Of a stretch of 12,205 nt of DNA, positions 7,369 to 12,205 are shown in pieces. The notes below the pieces were generated by a model. The model searched no databases, had not been told where the DNA came from, and saw only the letters and a list, made by a program, of their open reading frames with translations. Numbering within the stretch: the stretch's first letter is position 1; each line of letters starts with the position of its first letter. Source of the DNA: an uncultured Chitinophagaceae bacterium. Lineage in GTDB: Bacteria; Bacteroidota; Bacteroidia; Chitinophagales; Chitinophagaceae. A program made the position numbers and the translations under genes. Location of the stretch: positions 1 through 12,205 of the forward strand of contig CAMPGG010000082.1 in assembly GCA_946885335.1 (NCBI GenBank), given 5' to 3'.

Positions 7369-8265
7369 TTAATAATTAATCTTTACCTGCATAATATTCC
7401 CTGGCTGTTTGGTGCCTTCATTAGAAATAAATATATCGCCCTGCGGACTGAAAGTAATGCCTTCGGGTTGTGCAAAATCCTTTCCCAGGCTTACGAAATT
7501 TTTTATGGTTCCACTTGCATCCATGATCAGCATTTTTGCCTCTGGACCATCAGTTATATACAGATCATTCGTTACCGGGTGAATCCCTAATGCTGATGGT
7601 TTAATGGTTTTGGATTTTTTGCCGGTAGCAGCGTTCAGTATTTTATCATTGAGGTCAATTTGTAAAACCGGTTCTTTTGCCAATGTCTTTGTTGAAAGGT
7701 TAAATGCATAAATGCCTTTATAATTCTTGTTACCAGGCTCTTCATCCTTAATGGCCAGCAACAACCTGTTATTCTTTTTATCAAAACAAAGTCCTTCAAC
7801 ATTATGATCTGATGTTAATGGCGTGTCATATTCTTTCACAGATGGATTTCCACCATTTAAGTCAACTTCAAAAATCCTTCCATCAGATCTCACTACATAA
7901 GCCATGGATCCTTTCACCGTAAGGCCTTCATAATCGCCACCGCCGGCAAATGAAATTTCTTTTTCAATTTTATTGGAAGAGCGATTGTAAATAAATATGA
8001 TTCCATCTTCATCCTGTACGCAGGCAAATGTATTTTGATCAAGATAGGCTATGCCGGAAACTTCCTTTAACTCCTTCGGAAGATCCCATTTTTTAATTAC
8101 GCTAACGCCGGATGATGATGGGTCCGCGGATTCTTTATTTGATATTTTTTTTTCTTTATTCTGGTTTTTTGGCGCTTTGATGTTATCCATCACATGGTTT
8201 ATATCTTTCCAGAAAATAAAACCCATACTTATAATAACCAATATTATTAATAATGTAAACCGCAT
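7369..8265 (-). CDS. SdiA-regulated / YjiK-like beta-propeller protein, membrane-anchored
   Basis: 298 aa. An N-terminal hydrophobic segment (residues 3-19) acts as a signal anchor, followed by a Lys/Ser-rich linker (30-56), so the main domain should be periplasmic. From about residue 57 it matches the SdiA-regulated (YjiK-like) family, a propeller fold related to phytase-like and NHL proteins. WDLPKELKEVSGIAYL is followed by repeated loop motifs GGDYEGL (109-115), NVEGLCF (155-161), KPSALGIHP (222-230) and QPEGITFSPQGDIFISNEG (266-284). The acidic residues D111, E113, E157 and E268 are candidates for metal binding by analogy. The biochemical role of the family is not established; the name comes from SdiA regulation in enteric bacteria and says little here. 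AAGGA lies 8 nt before the start (plus-strand positions 8274-8278). It starts 46 nt after the PepSY gene. Confidence 0.82.
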   Translation of the reverse strand: MRFTLLIILVIISMGFIFWKDINHVMDNIKAPKNQNKEKKISNKESADPSSSGVSVIKKWDLPKELKEVSGIAYLDQNTFACVQDEDGIIFIYNRSSNKIEKEISFAGGGDYEGLTVKGSMAYVVRSDGRIFEVDLNGGNPSVKEYDTPLTSDHNVEGLCFDKKNNRLLLAIKDEEPGNKNYKGIYAFNLSTKTLAKEPVLQIDLNDKILNAATGKKSKTIKPSALGIHPVTNDLYITDGPEAKMLIMDASGTIKNFVSLGKDFAQPEGITFSPQGDIFISNEGTKQPGNIMQVKINY

Positions 8266-8311
8266 AATGCTTTCCTTTTTGTTTTTAAATAACCTTCTCT
8301 TGCAGACTTAA

Positions 8312-8770
8312 TCAATCCCAGTATTTAATTTCATTCGATACTTTACCACCAGCCGTAAATACAAGATTCAAATCTTTTTTACCACTGCCATCCAGTTCAA
8401 ACTGGTAATAAATGTTTTCACCAATGGATAATTTTTCCGCATCATCTATTGCATAACCTGCATAATTATTAGTGATGGCAGACAGTATAACATTTGGAAT
8501 AGCGGTACGATCGATATCTTCCTTTTGTTTCAGAATTTTACCTGCATCATCAATAAGATAAGTAACATCGGTACTGTCATTTAATTTTACTTCCGCTTCA
8601 TATTGCTTATCGGCTTTTTTCCAGTCCACTTCATTGGTTGCCGGGTATTTTTCAACCACTGTATTAAGCACCACCGAAGGAACTTTGCTGGCAGGTATAT
8701 CCTGGGTACTGCAGGATGAAAAAAGAATCGCCAATGAAAACAGGCTTATACTAAATAATAATTTCATCAT
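8312..8770 (-). CDS. PepSY-like (DUF2874) periplasmic lipoprotein
   Basis: Putative PepSY-like protein of the Bacteroidota type (Pfam PF11396, sometimes labelled beta-lactamase-inhibitor-like), 152 aa from the chosen start. The N-terminus MMKLLFSISLFSLAILFSSC is a lipoprotein signal with the acceptor Cys at residue 20. The mature part holds two related units: VPSVVLNTVVEKYP...YEAEVKL...YLIDDAGKIL, then IPNVILSAITNNY...YYQFELDG...LVFTAGGKV. Each is a helix followed by a beta hairpin, as in PepSY folds. ATG codons at 8770 and 8767 both give this signal peptide. An in-frame ATG at 8800 would add ten polar residues before it and is disfavoured. It follows the kinase gene by 73 nt. PepSY-like genes next to two-component systems are common in this phylum, so it may be a target or a periplasmic modulator of the kinase. 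Confidence 0.85.
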   Translation of the reverse strand: MMKLLFSISLFSLAILFSSCSTQDIPASKVPSVVLNTVVEKYPATNEVDWKKADKQYEAEVKLNDSTDVTYLIDDAGKILKQKEDIDRTAIPNVILSAITNNYAGYAIDDAEKLSIGENIYYQFELDGSGKKDLNLVFTAGGKVSNEIKYWD

Positions 8771-8843
8771 GGTATCATTAGATTGAATACCAAAGTTCAA
8801 AATGAAATCAGGAAAGAATTGGGAATAATGAAAAGCAGGAAGT

Positions 8844-10106
8844 TTATTTAAAATTCACCGCCATAACATGTTTCCCGTTAAAATAATATGAAAGGCTAAA
8901 ATGATAAAGATCCGCTATGGCTTTTACAATAGATAATCCCAGGCCAGTGGATGACAGCGATTGGTTGTCTTTATTAAAACGCACAAATAAATTTTGTTGA
9001 TCAAGGGCTGTGTCTTTGCCTGTATTGGATATAGAAAGCGATGCCAGTTTTATTACGATATCTATATTGCCACCAGGCTGATTATGCACAATCGCATTTT
9101 TAATAAGGTTGGTAATAAAAATAATGGCCAGGTCGGGATTCATTGTCACTTTACATTCCTGTTCTTCAAGAATATTCAGGCTGATTTGGCTGTATGAAAG
9201 CTGGTCTTCAAAATCAGCAACCACTTTTTTCACCAACAAATTGATGTTGATTTCCTCTGCAGCCAGGTACTGGTTGTTTTCTATTTTGGACAATAACAAC
9301 AGGGACCTGTTCAACCTGGATAACCGATCCAGGTTATCCAATGCTGTTGCTAAAAGTTTGGAGCTTTCTTCTGTAAGTTGTTCCTGTTCTGCAAGCATTT
9401 CAAGTTTATTGATGCTGATGGCAAGTGGTGTTTGCAGTTCGTGAGATGCATTTTCAATGAAATGATTTTGACTGTTATAACTGCTGATATTGCTATTCAA
9501 CATTTTTTGAACCGCTTCATTCAATAACCGGAATTCATCAATATTGGTTTTTTTTACTTCGATGGATGGCTTTTCCAGTTTAAAATCCTTCAGTTGTTTC
9601 AGCAAATGATAAAATGGTCGCCAGATTCTTTTCAGCAAAAAATTATTTAATAATAAAATAGTTGCAATAAGACCAAGATATAGCCATACTAAAGCAATCA
9701 GTAATTCGGATACCAGGTCATCTTCTTCAACCATAGAGGTGATGACCTGCATTTTATAATATTTTTCATGGAGATGAAATACTGATTCTAATAACCGGAC
9801 CGGTTCAAAATCCTGTTCATTCTGCATGAACATGGACGTATCACGGTATACATCATGAAAATTTTTTGCTTCTCCAGCATTGATTTCAAAAATTGTAAAA
9901 TCACCTTCACCAAAAGTTGTCTTTGGTAAAAGCGTAGAGTCGTTGACTGCTTTTTGAATGATCAAACCTTTGCGGTTATCGAGACCATCATCAATGCTGT
10001 CATAAATTTCATCGAGCATGGCAAAGTAAAAAATGCCGGCCCAGATGGTAATGAGAAATAACAATACGATGGCAAAGTAAGAAGATGTATAATTAAGCAG
10101 TTTCAT
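8844..10106 (-). CDS. Sensor histidine kinase (HisKA/HATPase), two-component partner
   Basis: Inner-membrane sensor kinase, 420 aa. TM1 spans about residues 10-30 and TM2 about 132-155. They enclose a periplasmic sensor region of about 100 residues with no recognisable domain. A HAMP-like linker (about 156-205) leads to the HisKA helix with the phosphoacceptor His222 in SHELQTPLAI. The ATPase domain shows the N box NLIKNAIVHN (333-342), an F-box-like LFVRFNKD (373-380) and the G2 box STGLGLSIVKAI (386-397). The G1 box reads ISNTGK, with Asn in place of the usual Asp; variants like this occur in Bacteroidota kinases. The start overlaps the regulator stop as ATGA, so the two are translationally coupled. 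Organisation is like QseC/CusS-type kinases, but the signal cannot be named. Confidence 0.93.
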   Translation of the reverse strand: MKLLNYTSSYFAIVLLFLITIWAGIFYFAMLDEIYDSIDDGLDNRKGLIIQKAVNDSTLLPKTTFGEGDFTIFEINAGEAKNFHDVYRDTSMFMQNEQDFEPVRLLESVFHLHEKYYKMQVITSMVEEDDLVSELLIALVWLYLGLIATILLLNNFLLKRIWRPFYHLLKQLKDFKLEKPSIEVKKTNIDEFRLLNEAVQKMLNSNISSYNSQNHFIENASHELQTPLAISINKLEMLAEQEQLTEESSKLLATALDNLDRLSRLNRSLLLLSKIENNQYLAAEEININLLVKKVVADFEDQLSYSQISLNILEEQECKVTMNPDLAIIFITNLIKNAIVHNQPGGNIDIVIKLASLSISNTGKDTALDQQNLFVRFNKDNQSLSSTGLGLSIVKAIADLYHFSLSYYFNGKHVMAVNFK

Positions 10107-10780
10107 GCATCTACCAGTTTATAACCTATTCCGTAAATAGCGCTGATTTCAACCTGCGCCTGTCCATCCTTTAATTTTTTACGCAGGTTTTTTATTTGCG
10201 AATAAATAAAATCAAAACTATTTACTTCGTCAATATAATCTCCCCAAACATGTTCAGCCAGTGCTGTTTTATTAACCAGGCGATTTTTATTGGTGGCCAG
10301 GTAAAGCAATGTGTCAAATTCTTTCCTGTTCAATGGAATATCCACATCATCTATTTTTAATGTTCTTTCTTCTGTATGAATGCGCAGGTTATTGACTTCA
10401 ATTACAGCGCTGCCACCCAAAGTTTTTCGACGGATCAAAGATTTTACCCTTGCATGCAATTCGGCCATGTGAAAGGGTTTGGGAAGATAATCATCGGCCC
10501 CAAGATTTAATCCAGATACTCTATCGTCAATTGAACCTTTGGCGGAAACAATGATGATGCCGGCTTCTTTGGAATCTTTTTTTAAATCTTCCAGCAGTTG
10601 TAAACCACTGCCGCCTGGCAAACCAATATCCAGGAGAATGCAATCGTATTGGTAAATATTTAATTTTTCACTGGCAGAAAAATAATCCTGCGCCGTTTCA
10701 ACAATATAATTTTCCTGTCGCAATGATTGAGCGATTGTATCACGCATTTCCGGTTCATCTTCAACAACAAGAATTTTCAT
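10103..10780 (-). CDS. OmpR/PhoB-family DNA-binding response regulator
   Basis: 225 aa, the standard length. The receiver domain (1-~115) has the acidic pocket E7/D8, phosphoacceptor Asp51 (ILLDIGLPGGSG), switch Ser79 (IIIVSAKG) and Lys101 in ADDYLPKPF. A winged-helix domain (~125-225) follows, with LNRKEFDTLLYLATN, VWGDYIDEVNSFDFIYSQIKNLRKKL as the recognition region, and IYGIGYKLVDA as the wing. It should be a transcription factor activated by the kinase encoded next to it (4-nt ATGA overlap). It is the first gene of the minus-strand cluster, so the cluster promoter should lie in 10781-10900. I could not pick out a convincing TTG/TAnnTTTG pair there. Likely targets are the PepSY, propeller and porin genes downstream, by position only. 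Confidence 0.95.
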   Translation of the reverse strand: MKILVVEDEPEMRDTIAQSLRQENYIVETAQDYFSASEKLNIYQYDCILLDIGLPGGSGLQLLEDLKKDSKEAGIIIVSAKGSIDDRVSGLNLGADDYLPKPFHMAELHARVKSLIRRKTLGGSAVIEVNNLRIHTEERTLKIDDVDIPLNRKEFDTLLYLATNKNRLVNKTALAEHVWGDYIDEVNSFDFIYSQIKNLRKKLKDGQAQVEISAIYGIGYKLVDA

Positions 10781-11103
10781 TGGCTAATAATTGGATTGTA
10801 AAGCTATGAGAATGGGAAGTAAAATGAAAAAGTGAATAGGGATGCTAAGTTGAATGATTTAAAATGTTGATAGGAATTTGGAATTAGGATATTAGCAATT
10901 TGAGGGTTTAGAGGTTAGTGGCTTCGACAGGCTCTCCATGACAAGTTTAAAGGTTTAAGGGCCTGACGGCAGGTTGCTTAAAATTAAATCACATCGGGTA
11001 GCGAACCATATTGATGACAGGCCTTAACAGAGATAACGGGCATGTGCAGGTGCAAATTCCCAGGCTTGAACCAGGCAGCCATTTGCGATTGAATAACCGC
11101 TAG
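10781..11103. other. Gene-free stretch with repeat-like fragments
   Basis: No credible gene in either strand. The first ~100 bp are AT-rich and should contain the promoter of the minus-strand cluster. At 10919-10942 lies a segment beginning TGGCTTCGACAGGCTC. At 10962-10973 lies the small dyad CCTG-ACGG-CAGG. Both resemble short interspersed sequences I recall between genes in Chitinophagaceae and Flavobacteriia genomes; that resemblance is from memory, not a search. From about 10985 the sequence becomes visibly richer in G+C than the other spacers here, which hints at former coding or imported DNA. Confidence 0.5.
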
Positions 11104-11286
11104 CCTTTATACCGGTTTTGCTTTACACTCGGAGTGGTGAGTGATGTAGTCTATTACCCCGTGCACAAACTGTATGAGCCTGCTGGAAGTATTACATTGC
11201 CCGGATCACTAACAGTAAAGGGGTCTGGTGGCCTGCCAAAGAAACCTATCCTGGTGAATTGCTGGAAGTATTCCGCCATTGCATAA
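11104..11286 (+). pseudogene. Start-less open frame, possible gene remnant
   Basis: A frame of 60 codons runs from just after a TAG at 11101-11103 to a TAA at 11284-11286. It has no ATG; in-frame GTG codons at 11134, 11137 and 11161 could start it. Its C-terminal part reads like real protein: LYEPAGSITLPGSL, then KGSGGLPKKPILVNCWKYS. I do not recognise the family. No Shine-Dalgarno is obvious before the GTGs. It may be a decayed 3' end of a gene, a small GTG-started gene, or chance. A competing open frame lies antisense over 11154-11354, so coding cannot be settled by frame alone. Confidence 0.25.
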
Positions 11287-11291
11287 ATACC

Positions 11292-11314
11292 TAAGACGTT
11301 GGCGGTAACGCTTA
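11292..11314. other. Hairpin upstream of the DinB gene
   Basis: Arms TAAG-A-CGTT (11292-11300) and AACG-CTTA (11307-11314) pair over 8 bp with a single bulged A, around the six-base loop GGCGGT. It lies 5 nt after the stop of the start-less frame and 32 nt before the DinB start. No T-tract follows on either strand, so it is not a standard intrinsic terminator. It could be an operator, a transcript 5' structure or a recombination-site arm. Confidence 0.5.
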
Positions 11315-11346
11315 TCTCTACGCGATTACATATCTTTCCATGAATT

Positions 11347-11877
11347 ATGGTCATTGATGATTTACATAAAACGTTACAGACTTGGGTCGACGCTTTAAAA
11401 GATTATGATAATCGAAGTTTATTGATTAAACCCGCGATTGATTCCTGGTCAATAGGGCAAGTTTATATGCACCTCATCGATGAGACGATCTTTTTTCTTT
11501 CTCAGGCTCGTGCATGTTTGTCAACCAATAAAAACGCAGAAGAAACTGCATCAGCTGAAGGACTACAGATGCTTAGCAACAATAGTTTTCCAGATGAGCT
11601 CATTGATGGCCCTCCTTCTAATCAATTCCTTCAGCAACCAACCAGCAGAGAGCAAATAATAACTGGATTGGAGCAAATACGAGTTCAAATCGATGAGGTC
11701 AAACTGCTTCTAAAGCAAAGTACCTTTCGCGGAAAGTCAAAACATCCGGGATTGCAATACTTAGACGCTCACCAGTGGTGTCAGTTCGCTGAGATGCATC
11801 TGAGACATCATTTCAAACAGAAACAAAGGATTGACGAGTATCTAAGAGACAGTTCGTTGAAGAGTTTTTTGAATTAG
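11347..11877 (+). CDS. DinB-like (DinB/YfiT fold) putative metal-dependent protein
   Basis: 176 aa protein of the DinB/YfiT-like four-helix-bundle superfamily (DinB_2-like). The typical pattern is visible: SWSIGQVYMHLIDE (residues 33-46) with H42, and near the end HPGLQYLDAHQW (133-144) followed by EMHLRHHFKQ. H151 and H155 in that last stretch give the HxxxH pair. H42, H151 and H155 would form the metal-binding triad. Members include thiol-dependent S-transferases and many uncharacterised proteins, so no reaction can be assigned. It has no signal peptide and should be cytosolic. The ATG at 11347 is the first usable start; the ATG at 11340 hits a stop after five codons. It stands alone between long spacers, with no operon partner in view, and is possibly acquired. 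Confidence 0.8.
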   Translation: MVIDDLHKTLQTWVDALKDYDNRSLLIKPAIDSWSIGQVYMHLIDETIFFLSQARACLSTNKNAEETASAEGLQMLSNNSFPDELIDGPPSNQFLQQPTSREQIITGLEQIRVQIDEVKLLLKQSTFRGKSKHPGLQYLDAHQWCQFAEMHLRHHFKQKQRIDEYLRDSSLKSFLN

Positions 11878-12182
11878 ATTACTATCCCGACAGCAATCTT
11901 CTTTTAATCAGCACTGCGCCAACAATGGCTTTCGCCGCTACTGGCGACAGAATATGCCCTTGACATTTGGAATTCTACTCAATTGGGGTGACTTTTATAA
12001 AATTCAACTTCGGTTCGGGCTTGACGTTATAATTTAAGTTTTGAATTTGCAATCAACACTATATCTTTAGTCAGCATTGGTTTCCGGGCGAAGAAATACT
12101 AATAACATTACATCGTCAATGCTTCAACGCTTACAGCTACTCATGAATAGACTTTTACTTTCAACCATAATAAATTGCATCA
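11878..12182. other. About 300 bp without a convincing gene
   Basis: No supported coding region. It holds a small dyad TCGCC-N6-GGCGA at 11932-11947, without a T-tract. It also holds a copy of CGCCAAC at 11917-11923, the inverse complement of GTTGGCG at 11298-11304 on the other side of the DinB gene. An ATG at 12119 opens a frame that stays open to the window edge (29 codons), but its predicted residues do not suggest a protein. The 3' part should contain the promoter of whatever begins near 12183. Confidence 0.45.
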
Positions 12183-12205
12183 ATGAAATTCTTATTTATT
12201 TTCCT
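12183..12205 (+). CDS. Possible first codons of a gene cut by the window edge
   Basis: ATG followed by AAA TTC TTA TTT ATT TTC gives MKFLFIF, the typical opening of a Bacteroidota signal peptide. The context ATCAATGAAA is A-rich, like the other starts here. Only seven full codons are present, so this rests on the look of the N-terminus alone. A frame starting at 12119 or 12145 is also open to the edge and is an alternative. Confidence 0.3.

Noticed and set aside
8771..8800. Longer start of the PepSY-like gene at 8800
   Set aside because: It would place ten polar residues before the lipoprotein signal peptide and spoil its N-region.
11154..11354. 66-codon minus-strand open frame antisense to the start-less frame and overlapping the DinB start
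   Set aside because: Its ATG lies inside the DinB gene, the residues match no family I know, and it sits on top of a competing frame. Not enough to call a gene.
11932..11947. TCGCC-N6-GGCGA dyad as terminator of the DinB gene
   Set aside because: Only a 5-bp stem and no T-tract after it on either strand.
1..12205. CRISPR array, tRNA/rRNA genes, transposase or integrase
   Set aside because: Looked for repeated spacer structure, cloverleaf-like arms and recombinase motifs on both strands; none seen.

Overview
The window looks like a chromosome segment of a Bacteroidota bacterium, probably of the Chitinophagaceae or a close relative. The reasons are AT-rich DNA, mostly absent Shine-Dalgarno sites with A-rich start contexts, a PepSY-like lipoprotein of the DUF2874 type, an OprO/OprP-like porin ending in Phe, and intergenic scraps that resemble short repeats I recall from that family. 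This placement comes from reading the sequence; no database was searched.

Left part, plus strand (62-5937): a complete seven-gene group 1 Mrp (Mnh) cation/proton antiporter operon, mrpABCDEFG. All subunits are present in canonical order with their family motifs, including the intramembrane Glu/Lys/His positions of the two antiporter-like subunits A and D. Junctions B/C to F/G are tightly packed: 1-nt and 3-nt gaps, one 4-nt ATGA overlap, and two nearly identical 8-nt overlaps. The A/B junction is the exception. Its 111-bp gap holds an imperfect 47-nt tandem duplication that creates two 16-codon mini-ORFs. Each ends in an ATGA overlap with the next start, and the last overlaps the mrpB start. 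This is the most unusual structure in the window.

Middle part, minus strand, read from 10780 down to 6108: an OmpR-type response regulator, a sensor histidine kinase (4-nt overlap), a PepSY-like lipoprotein, a membrane-anchored SdiA-regulated/YjiK-like beta-propeller protein, and a phosphate-selective-type outer-membrane porin. Gaps are 46 to 73 nt, so one transcript is plausible. The set reads as an envelope-sensing module: a two-component system followed by periplasmic and outer-membrane proteins it may control. It converges on the Mrp operon across a 170-bp spacer.

Right part (10781-12205): a gene-poor stretch. It has repeat-like fragments, a start-less open frame that may be a gene remnant, a clear hairpin, a DinB-fold gene on the plus strand, about 300 bp without a convincing gene, and possibly the first codons of another gene at the edge. 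A 7-bp inverted pair (GTTGGCG/CGCCAAC) flanks the DinB gene and raises a weak possibility of an integron-cassette-like unit. No tRNA, rRNA, CRISPR array, transposase or integrase gene is visible.
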